Positions 25,469-33,408 of a stretch of DNA of 64,000 bases are shown here, one piece after another. Position 1 is the stretch's first letter; the number at the start of each line of letters is the position of its first letter. Below the pieces are notes generated by a model. That model had not been told where the DNA came from and searched no databases. It saw nothing but the letters and a program-made list of their open reading frames with translations. Both the position numbers and the translations under genes were made by a program. Source of the stretch: Streptacidiphilus jeojiense. Its GTDB lineage: Bacteria; Actinomycetota; Actinomycetes; Streptomycetales; Streptomycetaceae. The stretch is taken from positions 124,001-188,000 of the forward strand of contig NZ_JOEH01000016.1 of NCBI RefSeq assembly GCF_000719095.1, read 5' to 3'.

Positions 25469-26245
25469 GTGGAGCTCACCGACCACCACCTCAGCCCGTC
25501 CGAATCCGGGTCCGACCGACCCGTGGAATCCGTTCCCGTCCCGCCCCGCCCGCTCTCGCTGACCGTCACCCGGCACGGCCAGTCCACCGCCAACGAGGCG
25601 TTCGCCGCCGCGGAAGCCGTCGGCGCCCTGGACACCGGCATCACCTGCCGCGACGCCGACCTCTCGCTCACCACGCTGGGCCGGGCCCAGGCGACCGCCC
25701 TGGGCCGCTGGCTGGCCTCCCGCGCCGACGGCCCGCTGCCGCACAGCGTGTGGGTCTCCCCGTACCTCCGGGCCCAGGAGACGGCGGAGCTGGTCCTGGT
25801 CGAGCTGGACCGGGCCGGGCTGCCGCTCCCGGTGGTGCGCACCGACGAGCGGCTGCGCGACCGCGAGCTGGGCATCCTGGAGATGGTCACCAAGGCGGCC
25901 ATCGAGCTGCACCACCCCGAGGAGGCGGCCCGCCGCCGCCGGCTCGGCGAGCTGCGCTGGCGGCCCCCGGGCGGCGAGTCGCTGGCCGACGTCGCGCTGC
26001 GGCTGCGCAGCCTGCTGCGCGACCTCTACGAGACCGAGGCGTCCCGCCGGGTGCTGCTGGTGGCCCACGACGCGGTGGTGGTGATGCTGCGTCACATCCT
26101 GGACGACCTGGACGAGGAGGCCTACCTCGCCCTGGAGCGCGAGGGCGCCGTCGGCAACGCCTCGATCACCCGCTGGTCCCGGACCTCCTCGGGCCAGCTC
26201 AAACTGGACTGCTACAACACCGTGGCGCACCTCGGCCTGGACTGA
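25469..26245 (+). CDS. Histidine phosphatase (phosphoglycerate-mutase-like)
   Basis: A 258-residue member of the histidine phosphatase superfamily. The catalytic motif is TVTRHGQSTANEAF (about residues 31-44, with the phosphorylated His), followed by SPYLRAQETAE, the acid loop RLRDRELG and the second histidine in VLLVAHDAVVVMLRH. The long N-terminal tail is disordered. The substrate is unknown; these enzymes range from sugar phosphates to nucleotides. GTG at 25469 follows AGGGGGA. Confidence 0.87.
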   Translation: MELTDHHLSPSESGSDRPVESVPVPPRPLSLTVTRHGQSTANEAFAAAEAVGALDTGITCRDADLSLTTLGRAQATALGRWLASRADGPLPHSVWVSPYLRAQETAELVLVELDRAGLPLPVVRTDERLRDRELGILEMVTKAAIELHHPEEAARRRRLGELRWRPPGGESLADVALRLRSLLRDLYETEASRRVLLVAHDAVVVMLRHILDDLDEEAYLALEREGAVGNASITRWSRTSSGQLKLDCYNTVAHLGLD

Positions 26246-26317
26246 CCGCCACGCCGCCGGCGTCCCGCCGCGGATGACCCAAGCGGTCGGGCTCACTACC
26301 GAGAGCGATCCTGCGCG

Positions 26318-26362
26318 ACACAACATGTAGGGGTGCTTCGAGAAAGCACCCCTACATGTATG
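26318..26362. promoter_or_regulatory. Paired NrdR boxes in a perfect inverted repeat
   Basis: Two boxes, ACACAACATGTAGGGG and the mirror-like CCCCTACATGTATGC, have CATG cores exactly 31 bp apart, the three-turn spacing known for NrdR tandem sites. In addition 26323-26338 and 26344-26359 are perfect 16-bp inverted copies around a 5-nt loop. NrdR would repress nrdAB when dATP is plentiful. They lie directly upstream of the cobalamin aptamer. Confidence 0.75.
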
Positions 26363-26370
26363 CTCACTCT

Positions 26371-26462
26371 CGCTGTCGACGCAGGGGAACCCGGTGCGAT
26401 TCCGGGACTGCCCCGCAGCGGTGAGCGGCTTCTGCCGCGAGTCCGAGTACCTGCCGACAGCG
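26371..26462 (+). ncRNA. Cobalamin riboswitch aptamer of nrdAB
   Basis: Closing helix P1 is CGCTGTCG (26371-26378) with CGACAGCG (26455-26462). Inside are the conserved blocks GGGGAACCCGGTGCGA, ACTGCCCCGC and the B12 box GAGTCCGAGTACCTGCC. In streptomycetes such a riboswitch shuts off the oxygen-dependent class Ia reductase when B12 is available for the class II enzyme. The aptamer is short, lacking large peripheral arms. Confidence 0.92.
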
Positions 26463-26567
26463 CGCTCCGCGCTGCCCTTCCGCCGCGCCCGGAGCGCTGC
26501 ACGTCCGGGCCTCGCGGGTGGGCCGGGGACGCGCTCCGTGCTGCCTTCGCATGCCCGGATGCGCCCC

Positions 26568-26616
26568 CGCTCCTCCAGCCGCCGGCCCGCCGCCGACCGG
26601 CCGCCAACGAGGAGCG
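26568..26616 (+). promoter_or_regulatory. Shine-Dalgarno-sequestering helix of the riboswitch
   Basis: CGCTCCTC (26568-26575) is exactly complementary to GAGGAGCG (26609-26616), which is the ribosome site of nrdA. Pairing would hide the site, giving translational control downstream of the aptamer. Confidence 0.6.
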
Positions 26617-26620
26617 CACA

Positions 26621-28984
26621 GTGACAGTGATCGACACGACAGTCCCCCAGCAGACCGCCGTCCCCCGGCCGGTGCCGGGCGACGGCCCCGGAGCTGCCCT
26701 GCTGCGCACCCTCACCGAGCGGTCCACCGACCTCGCCAGCGTCGACCCCGGCCGGGTCGCCGCCGCGGCGCTGCGCGGCCGCAGCTCCGTCTCCGACTAC
26801 GCCGAACTGCGCGGCCTGGCCGTCGAGGCCTCGGCCGCGCTGATCGCCGAGGACCCGGAGTACTCCCGGCTGGCCGCCCGGCTGCTCGCCGAGGAGATCC
26901 GCGAGGAGGCCGCCGGCCAGGGCGCGACCTGCTTCGCCGCCTCCATCGCGGTCGGCCACCGCGAGGGCCTGGTCGGCGACGCCACCGCCGCCTTCGTCGC
27001 CGAGCACGCCACCGCCCTGGACGCGGTGGTCGACGTCTCCGCCGACGACCGCTTCGAGTACTTCGGCCTGCGCACCCTCTACTCCCGCTACCTGCTTCGC
27101 CACCCGATCACCCGTCAGGTGATCGAGACCCCGCAGCACTTCATGCTGCGGGTGGCGTCCGGGCTGCAGGTCGGCGGGGACGCCGCGTCGGTGGCCGAGG
27201 TGGCCTCGCTCTACGCGCTGATGAGCCGGCTGGAGTACCTGCCCTCCTCCCCCACCCTGTTCAACTCCGGCACCCGGCACCCGCAGATGTCCTCCTGCTA
27301 CCTGCTGGACTCCCCGCTGGACGAGCTGGACTCGATCTACCAGCGCTACGCCCAGATCGCCCGGCTCAGCAAGCACGCCGGCGGCATCGGCCTCTCCTAC
27401 AGCCGGATCCGCTCCCGCGGCAGCCTGATCCGCGGCACCAACGGCCAGTCCAACGGCATCGTGCCGTTCCTGCGCACCCTGGACTCCTCGGTCGCCGCGG
27501 TGAACCAGGGCGGCCGGCGCAAGGGCGCGGCCTGCGTCTACCTGGAGACCTGGCACGCGGACATCGAGGAGTTCCTGGAACTGCGCGACAACACCGGCGA
27601 GGAGGCCCGGCGCACCCACAACCTCAACCTGGCGCACTGGATCCCGGACGAGTTCATGCGCCGGGTCGACGCCGACACCGAGTGGTCGCTGTTCTCCCCC
27701 GGCGACGTGCCCGAGCTGGTCGACCTGTGGGGCGCCGAGTTCGACGCCGCCTACGCCAAGGCCGAGGCGGCCGGCCTGGCCATCCGCACCATCCCGGCGC
27801 GCACCCTGTACGCCCGGATGATGCGCACCCTGGCGCAGACCGGCAACGGCTGGATGACCTTCAAGGACGCCTCCAACCGCGCCGCCAACCAGACCGCGCT
27901 GCCCGGCCGCACGGTCCACTCCTCCAACCTCTGCACCGAGATCCTGGAGGTCACCGACGACAGCGAGACCGCCGTCTGCAACCTCGGCTCGGTCAACCTG
28001 GGCGCGCACCTGGGCACCGACGGCGAGATGGACTGGGACCGGCTGGACGCCACCGTCCGCACCGCGGTGACCTTCCTGGACCGGGTCGTCGACATCAACT
28101 TCTACCCGACCCCCGAGGCCGGCGCGTCCAACGCCCGCTGGCGCCCGGTCGGCCTGGGTGTGATGGGCCTTCAGGACGTCTTCTTCCGGCTCCGGCTGGA
28201 CTTCGACTCCGCCGAGGCCAAGGCGCTGTCCACCAGGATCTCCGAGCGGATCATGCTGGCCGCCTACGAGACCAGCGCCGACCTGGCCGAGCGGCTGGGC
28301 CGCCACGTCGCCTACGAGGAGACCCGCGCCGCCCGCGGCCAGCTGCACATCGACCACTTCTCCACCGAACCGACCTGGCCCGAGCGCTGGGACGCGCTCC
28401 GCGCCCGGATCGCCGCAACCGGCCTGCGCAACTCGCTGCTGCTGGCCATCGCGCCCACCGCGACCATCGCCTCCATCGCCGGCGTCTACGAGTGCATCGA
28501 GCCGCAGGTCTCCAACCTCTTCAAGCGGGAGACCCTGAGCGGGGAGTTCCTGCAGGTCAACCCCTACCTGGTGGCCGACCTCAAGGACCGCGGGCTGTGG
28601 AACGCGGAGACCCGGGAGTCGCTGCGGGCGTCCAACGGCAGCGCCCTGGACATCCCCGGCCTCCCGGCCGACCTGGCCTCGCTCTACCGCACCGCCTGGG
28701 AACTGCCGCAGCGTGCCCTGATCGACCTGGCCGCGGCCCGGATGCCCTACCTGGACCAGAGCCAGTCGCTGAACCTGTTCCTGGCCTCGCCCACCATCGG
28801 CAAGCTCAGCTCGATGTACGCGTACGCCTGGAAGGTCGGCCTGAAGACCACCTACTACCTGCGCTCCCGCCCGGCGACCCGGATCGCCCGGGCCGCGGCG
28901 GCTGTCGTCCCGGTGGCGGTCGAGGACGAGTCCGTCATCGCCTGCTCCCTCGAAAACCCCGAGTCCTGCGAGGCCTGCCAGTAA
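26621..28984 (+). CDS. nrdA: Class Ia ribonucleotide reductase, large subunit
   Basis: A 787-residue NrdA that reduces ribonucleoside diphosphates. Active-site residues are visible: Cys226 in QMSSCYLL, the N-x-C-x-E loop SNLCTEILE with Cys438, Cys453 in AVCNLGSVNL, the tyrosine pair in KTTYYLRSRP and the C-terminal CEAC redox pair. The first 95 residues lack the basic beta-hairpin of a standard ATP-cone, so the overall dATP brake may be missing. GTG at 26621 has GAGGAG 6 nt upstream and that site is the target of the riboswitch. Its stop overlaps nrdB (TAATG). S. coelicolor has a B12-controlled nrdABS operon; no nrdS follows here. Confidence 0.95.
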   Translation: MTVIDTTVPQQTAVPRPVPGDGPGAALLRTLTERSTDLASVDPGRVAAAALRGRSSVSDYAELRGLAVEASAALIAEDPEYSRLAARLLAEEIREEAAGQGATCFAASIAVGHREGLVGDATAAFVAEHATALDAVVDVSADDRFEYFGLRTLYSRYLLRHPITRQVIETPQHFMLRVASGLQVGGDAASVAEVASLYALMSRLEYLPSSPTLFNSGTRHPQMSSCYLLDSPLDELDSIYQRYAQIARLSKHAGGIGLSYSRIRSRGSLIRGTNGQSNGIVPFLRTLDSSVAAVNQGGRRKGAACVYLETWHADIEEFLELRDNTGEEARRTHNLNLAHWIPDEFMRRVDADTEWSLFSPGDVPELVDLWGAEFDAAYAKAEAAGLAIRTIPARTLYARMMRTLAQTGNGWMTFKDASNRAANQTALPGRTVHSSNLCTEILEVTDDSETAVCNLGSVNLGAHLGTDGEMDWDRLDATVRTAVTFLDRVVDINFYPTPEAGASNARWRPVGLGVMGLQDVFFRLRLDFDSAEAKALSTRISERIMLAAYETSADLAERLGRHVAYEETRAARGQLHIDHFSTEPTWPERWDALRARIAATGLRNSLLLAIAPTATIASIAGVYECIEPQVSNLFKRETLSGEFLQVNPYLVADLKDRGLWNAETRESLRASNGSALDIPGLPADLASLYRTAWELPQRALIDLAAARMPYLDQSQSLNLFLASPTIGKLSSMYAYAWKVGLKTTYYLRSRPATRIARAAAAVVPVAVEDESVIACSLENPESCEACQ

Positions 28985-29997
28985 TGAGCTCCACCGAAAA
29001 GAATCTTCTCGACCCGGGCTTCGAACTGACGCTCCGTCCGATGCGCTACCCGGACTTCTACGAGCACTACCGCAACGCCATCAAGAACACCTGGACCGTG
29101 GAGGAGGTGGACCTGGTCTCCGACGTCGCCGACCTGCCCAAGCTCAGCGCGGACGAACGGCACATGCTGGGCCGGCTGGTCGCCTTCTTCGCGACCGGCG
29201 ACTCGATCGTCTCCAACAACCTGGTGCTGACCCTCTACAAGCACATCAACTCGCCCGAGGCCCGGCTCTACCTCTCCCGCCAGCTGTTCGAGGAGGCCGT
29301 CCACGTCCAGTTCTACCTGACCCTGCTGGACACCTACCTGCCCGACCCGGAGGACCGCAACGCGGCCTTCGCGGCCGTGGAGAACATCCCCTCGATCCGC
29401 GAGAAGGCGCAGTTCTGCTTCCGCTGGATGGACCAGGTGGAGCAGCTGGACAGCCTGCAGACCAAGGCGGACCGGCGCCGCTTCCTGCTCAACCTGATCT
29501 GCTTCGCCGCCTGCATCGAGGGCCTGTTCTTCTACGGCGCCTTCGCCTACGTGTACTGGTTCCGCAGCCGCGGCCTGCTGCACGGCCTGGCGACCGGCAC
29601 CAACTGGGTGTTCCGCGACGAGTCCATGCACATGGACTTCGCCTTCCAGGTGGTGGACACCGTCCGCGCCGAGGAGCCCGACCTCTGGGACGAGGATCTC
29701 GGCAAGCAGGTCACCGCCATGCTGGAGGAGGCCGTCGAGGCCGAGCTGCAGTTCGCCCGCGACCTCTGCGGGGACGGCCTGCCGGGGATGAACACCGAGT
29801 CCATGCGCGAGTACCTGCAGTGCGTGGCCGACCAGCGGCTGGCCCGGCTGGGCCTGCCGGTCCGCTACGGCTCGGAGAACCCCTTCGGCTTCATGGAGCT
29901 CCAGGGCGTCCAGGAGCTCACCAACTTCTTCGAGCGCCGGGTCTCCGCCTACCAGGTCGCGGTGGAGGGCTCGGTCTCCTTCGACGACGACTTCTAG
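28984..29997 (+). CDS. nrdB: Class Ia ribonucleotide reductase, small (radical) subunit
   Basis: A 337-residue ferritin-like R2 protein. Metal ligands appear in order: Asp in ATGDSIVSNN, Glu and His in EEAVHVQFY, Glu in CIEGLFFYG and Glu/His in RDESMHMDF. The residue four after the first His is Tyr (EAVHVQFY), so this is a tyrosyl-radical class Ia type rather than the Phe-containing class Ic. The acidic C-terminus VSFDDDF would dock into NrdA. Its ATG overlaps the nrdA stop. It converges on the VKOR gene with an 11-nt gap and no visible terminator. Confidence 0.95.
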   Translation: MSSTEKNLLDPGFELTLRPMRYPDFYEHYRNAIKNTWTVEEVDLVSDVADLPKLSADERHMLGRLVAFFATGDSIVSNNLVLTLYKHINSPEARLYLSRQLFEEAVHVQFYLTLLDTYLPDPEDRNAAFAAVENIPSIREKAQFCFRWMDQVEQLDSLQTKADRRRFLLNLICFAACIEGLFFYGAFAYVYWFRSRGLLHGLATGTNWVFRDESMHMDFAFQVVDTVRAEEPDLWDEDLGKQVTAMLEEAVEAELQFARDLCGDGLPGMNTESMREYLQCVADQRLARLGLPVRYGSENPFGFMELQGVQELTNFFERRVSAYQVAVEGSVSFDDDF

Positions 29998-30008
29998 AGC
30001 GGCATGTT

Positions 30009-30629
30009 CTAGAGCAGCGTCTTCCAGTACGACCAGAACCTGATCAGCACCATCCCGCCGACCACCAGGTACCACAGCAGCGGCCCGAACCAGTGCAGCG
30101 TCAGCACCGCGTCCAGCCCCTCCCGCCAGCGCTCGGGGAAGGGCAGGACGCGGTGCTTCAGGTTGTGCAGGGTGACGTACCAGAACATCGGGAAGATGAT
30201 CACCCAGACCACCATGCAGTAGGGGCAGAGCGCCCCGATGCTGTAGAGCGACTGGGTGATCAGCCAGCAGATCAGCACCAGGCCCAGGGTGACCCCCAGC
30301 TGCAGCCCGGCCCAGAACCACGTCCGGTAGCGGGCGCCGGCCAGCAGGCCCGCGCCGACGGCCAGCACCACCGCGAAGCCGGCGATGCCCATCAGCGGGT
30401 TGGGGAAGCCGAAGACCGCCGCCTGCGAGGTGGTCATCACATTGCCGCAGCTGATGATGGGGTTGATGCTGCAGCTCGGCTTGTAGCCGGGGTCGGTGAG
30501 CAGCTTGAAGCGCTCGTAGGTCAGCGTGAAGGAGGCGATGAAGCCCAGCACCCCGGTGACCACCAGGAACCAGGTCATCGCCCGGCCCGCACCGATGCCC
30601 GTCCCGTCCTGGTCGGCGTCGTCGTTCAT
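30009..30629 (-). CDS. Vitamin K epoxide reductase-family membrane protein
   Basis: A 206-residue integral membrane thiol oxidoreductase that would reoxidise periplasmic/extracytoplasmic DsbA-like proteins with a quinone. Five hydrophobic segments; the loop cysteines are in SCSINPIISCGNV (about residues 53-65) and the active CPYC lies near residue 130 (GALCPYCMVVW). No fused thioredoxin domain. ATG at 30629 overlaps a GGGAGG only 1 nt away; alternatives at 30641 (ATG) and 30644 (GTG) add 4-5 residues, so the exact start is open. It is the last gene of the run TPR-def-VKOR. Confidence 0.88.
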   Translation of the reverse strand: MNDDADQDGTGIGAGRAMTWFLVVTGVLGFIASFTLTYERFKLLTDPGYKPSCSINPIISCGNVMTTSQAAVFGFPNPLMGIAGFAVVLAVGAGLLAGARYRTWFWAGLQLGVTLGLVLICWLITQSLYSIGALCPYCMVVWVIIFPMFWYVTLHNLKHRVLPFPERWREGLDAVLTLHWFGPLLWYLVVGGMVLIRFWSYWKTLL

Positions 30630-30663
30630 GCCTCCCAGCATCACCTACCGGCGCTTCCGCCGC

Positions 30664-31314
30664 TCAGTCATTGGGCTGGACCTCGTAGCGGGGCGTGAGC
30701 TCCGCCATCTGCCGCAGCGCGTCCTTGCGGTCGCGCTTGGACAGCCGGTCGATGTAGAGGTAGCCGTTCAGGTGGTCGGTCTCGTGCTGGAGGCAGCGGG
30801 CGAAGAAGCCGGTGCCCTCCACGACGACGTCCTGGCCGTCCTTGTCCTGGCCGCGCACCACCGCGTAGTCGGGGCGGGCCAGGTCCGCGTAGGCGCCGGG
30901 GACGGAGAGGCAGCCCTCGGCGGACTCGTCCAGGGTGCGGCGCGCCGGGTCGAGCTCGTCCAGCACCGGGTTGACCACCACGCCGACGTGGCGCACGCCG
31001 TCGTCGTCGGGGCAGTCGTAGACGAACACCCGCTGGGCCACCCCGATCTGATTGGCCGCCAGGCCGACGCCGTCGGCCCCGTACATGGTCACGAACATGT
31101 CGTCGATCAGCGCGGACAGCTCCGCGCCGAACTCGCTGACCGTCTCGCACGGGCGGTGCAGCACCGGGTTGCCGACGACGGTGATCGGGCGCACCGAACC
31201 CCGGCTGGTGTCCGGCTCCTCGCCGATCACCGTCATCGGGGCCCGCTGCTCCTCGACCTGCTCCTCGCCCTGTTCCTGGTCGCTCCGTACCGCCTCGACC
31301 TGCTGCTCCGACAT
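30664..31314 (-). CDS. def: Peptide deformylase
   Basis: A 216-residue metalloenzyme that removes the formyl group from nascent proteins. All three motifs are present: [10 protein letters not shown] (about residues 83-92), EGCLSVPG (about 132-139) and QHETDHLNG (about 174-182), with the Cys and two His metal ligands and catalytic Glu. An acidic 40-residue N-terminal extension is typical of actinobacterial long PDFs. Streptomycetes carry several def copies, so this need not be the main one. It follows the TPR gene by 54 nt. Confidence 0.94.
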   Translation of the reverse strand: MSEQQVEAVRSDQEQGEEQVEEQRAPMTVIGEEPDTSRGSVRPITVVGNPVLHRPCETVSEFGAELSALIDDMFVTMYGADGVGLAANQIGVAQRVFVYDCPDDDGVRHVGVVVNPVLDELDPARRTLDESAEGCLSVPGAYADLARPDYAVVRGQDKDGQDVVVEGTGFFARCLQHETDHLNGYLYIDRLSKRDRKDALRQMAELTPRYEVQPND

Positions 31315-31368
31315 GCGCTCGCCTTCAGTCCGTACCGGGGTCAGCCACCAGGGTACGGGCTGCGGGCC

Positions 31369-32343
31369 TCAGCAGACCTCTTCAAGATCGCGGTAGGCCC
31401 GCCCGGACCGGTTCCCGGCCACCCAGCGGTCCAGCAGGGTGCGGACCACCCCGCTGGGCGCGGCCACCCCGCACTCCCGCTCCGGGATCCACAGTGCCCC
31501 CGCGCTGCGGTGGCTGAGGTGCCCGTCGTCGTGCGGGTCGTGGTGCTCGCTGTGGCCGTCGTCGGCAGGCATCCGGCTCTCCGAGCAGTCCCGGCAGAGC
31601 AGCCGCACCGACGAGGTCCAGTCCTCGGCCGCGTAGCCGGCCTCGGAGACCAGCCGCTCCAGGGCGTCCCGGTCGGCCTCGGTCTCGGCCTGCAGCAGCA
31701 CCACGTACGTCGGTACCGGGGACGGCGCCCACAGCTCGATCTCGTCGAACACCGGGTACGGGACGCCGCCGGCCACCCGTTCGCCGTGCGGGCTGCCGTC
31801 GTGCAGCACCACCTCGCCCCAGCGCCGTCCGGAGGAGGGCAGCGGGATGGAGAGCACCTCGACCCGGGCCGGGTCCAGCCGGCGGCCCCAGACCACCTCG
31901 GACTCGCCCTCCGGGGAGAGCCGCACCGGGGTGGTGCCGTAGTCCAGGCTGACCGGCCCCTCGCCGGGCGCCAGCCGCAGTCCGTAGGCCTGCCAGCAGC
32001 GCCGGGCCAGCGCCCAGTCCTGCAGCGCGGTGGCCGCGATGCCCAGGTTCCACCAGTCGGGGGCACCGGGGTTGCGGTCCAGCAGGGCCACGGCGCGCAG
32101 GCCGGCGGCGCGCGCCTGCTCCCAGTCCCTGCGGAACTTGTGCAGCAGCGCCAGGTTGAACCAGGAGTCGGAGAGCCAGGGCTCGAGATCGGCGGCCCGG
32201 ACCAGCAGGGCGCCCGCGTCCTCGAAGCGTCCGTTGCCCATGAGCGTGAAGGCCCGGTCGGTCGTCTGCCGCCAGCTGGCGGACGGCCTCTGCCGTGCCC
32301 GATTGAAGATCTTCACCTCGGCCTGCCACTTGTCCGATTCCAC
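31369..32343 (-). CDS. TPR-containing cytoplasmic protein
   Basis: A 324-residue protein with tetratricopeptide-like helices in the first 140 residues (RAFTLMGNGRFEDAGALLVR, SWFNLALLHKF, NLGIAATALQDWALARR). The remainder is an alpha/beta region that includes a CRDCSES pair and a His/Asp-rich loop near residues 268-285 (HSEHHDPHDDGH), perhaps a metal site, ending PSGVVRTLLDRWVAGN. I do not recognise a named family. The GTG start at 32343 is tentative: the ribosome site is weak, and a longer frame exists. It heads the def-VKOR run. Confidence 0.7.
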   Translation of the reverse strand: MESDKWQAEVKIFNRARQRPSASWRQTTDRAFTLMGNGRFEDAGALLVRAADLEPWLSDSWFNLALLHKFRRDWEQARAAGLRAVALLDRNPGAPDWWNLGIAATALQDWALARRCWQAYGLRLAPGEGPVSLDYGTTPVRLSPEGESEVVWGRRLDPARVEVLSIPLPSSGRRWGEVVLHDGSPHGERVAGGVPYPVFDEIELWAPSPVPTYVVLLQAETEADRDALERLVSEAGYAAEDWTSSVRLLCRDCSESRMPADDGHSEHHDPHDDGHLSHRSAGALWIPERECGVAAPSGVVRTLLDRWVAGNRSGRAYRDLEEVC

Positions 32344-32631
32344 CCGGCGGTCCGGGCTGGGTTCCTTCGGTGCGGTGCTCCTCCCCTGCGACGGCGCAAG
32401 GGACGATGGCGCTGTGAACGGTGGGGCCCGATGCTGCTGCCCCCGGATGCACGCTACGTCCCCCCGCGCCCCGACGCCATGCGCAGCCGTCCGCCCTTGC
32501 GGCCCGACGTCCGTCATCGACTCCATGCCCACTGGACGGCGCACCACACGCCCGCTGCCCGCCCTTCTGCTGCATCCAACCACGACTGGGGCCCGCTCCA
32601 CTCCGCACCTGCGGATTCACCCCCGGAGGTG

Positions 32632-33408
32632 CTATGGATCGGCCGGTTCGCGCAGGCACACCCGTGCCAATGCCTCCACCGCGTGCGGTTCGTACTCACG
32701 GGCGGTGTTCCGTCGCAGCTGCTCCACCACCTCCTCGTGCTGCTCCCTGCCCCCTCCGTCACAGCCGAGGTCGTCGAAGGCGTTGGCGACCCGGATGATG
32801 GCGGCGGCACGCGGCAGTCCGGGGTCCCGGCTGCCGTCCTCGCGGCGGTACGGCTCCGGGATCGCCGCCACGATCTCGGCGACCTCCGGCGGTACGCCGG
32901 TCTGCCGGATCACCTCGCTGCCCAGCCTGCCGATCCGGCGCTGCTCCGGCAGCGGAAGCAGCGCGGTGGCCCCGCCGGGGACCGGGTCGACCAGCGAGAG
33001 CTGGCCGATGTCGTGCATCAGCGCGGCGCATTCCAGGAGTTCCAGTTCCTTTGCCCCGAGACCGAGTTCGCGCCCGATCCCGGAGGCCAGGTCGGCGACC
33101 CGGCGGGCGTGCCCGGGGAGGGTGTATCCGGCCACCTCGGTGGAGCGGGCCAGCGAGGCCACGGTCTGCCCGCGGGTGGCCCGGATCGCCCGGTAGCGGC
33201 GGAAGGACAGCTGGCTGAGCAGCAGCGGCAGCGAGAACAGCGGCAGCGCCCACCAGCCCGCCTCACGCACCGCCAGACCGACGCAGACCACCGCCACCAC
33301 CGCATGCACCACCCGCACCACGGCAACCCCCCGGGAGGCCCCCAGCACGGGCCCTGCCCCGCCCGCCGGGCCTTCCGGTTCCGCTGACCCGGGCCCCCGC
33401 CCGGTCAC
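32632..33408 (-). CDS. Membrane HD-domain protein, degenerate HD-GYP
   Basis: A 258-residue protein with two hydrophobic segments (about residues 30-75) and a C-terminal HD domain: GHARRVADLASGIGRELG, then LMHDIGQLS with the HD pair. The GYP half is missing; the equivalent stretch reads AAIPEPYRREDG. It may therefore not hydrolyse cyclic di-GMP. GTG at 33408 overlaps the stop of the upstream HD-GYP gene as GTGA, so the two are translated together and probably act as a pair. Confidence 0.83.
   Translation of the reverse strand: MTGRGPGSAEPEGPAGGAGPVLGASRGVAVVRVVHAVVAVVCVGLAVREAGWWALPLFSLPLLLSQLSFRRYRAIRATRGQTVASLARSTEVAGYTLPGHARRVADLASGIGRELGLGAKELELLECAALMHDIGQLSLVDPVPGGATALLPLPEQRRIGRLGSEVIRQTGVPPEVAEIVAAIPEPYRREDGSRDPGLPRAAAIIRVANAFDDLGCDGGGREQHEEVVEQLRRNTAREYEPHAVEALARVCLREPADP

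Noticed and set aside
33405-33408. Possible frameshift splitting one HD protein into two
   Set aside because: Each part has its own complete domain and membrane segments, and the GTGA overlap is a normal coupling signal.
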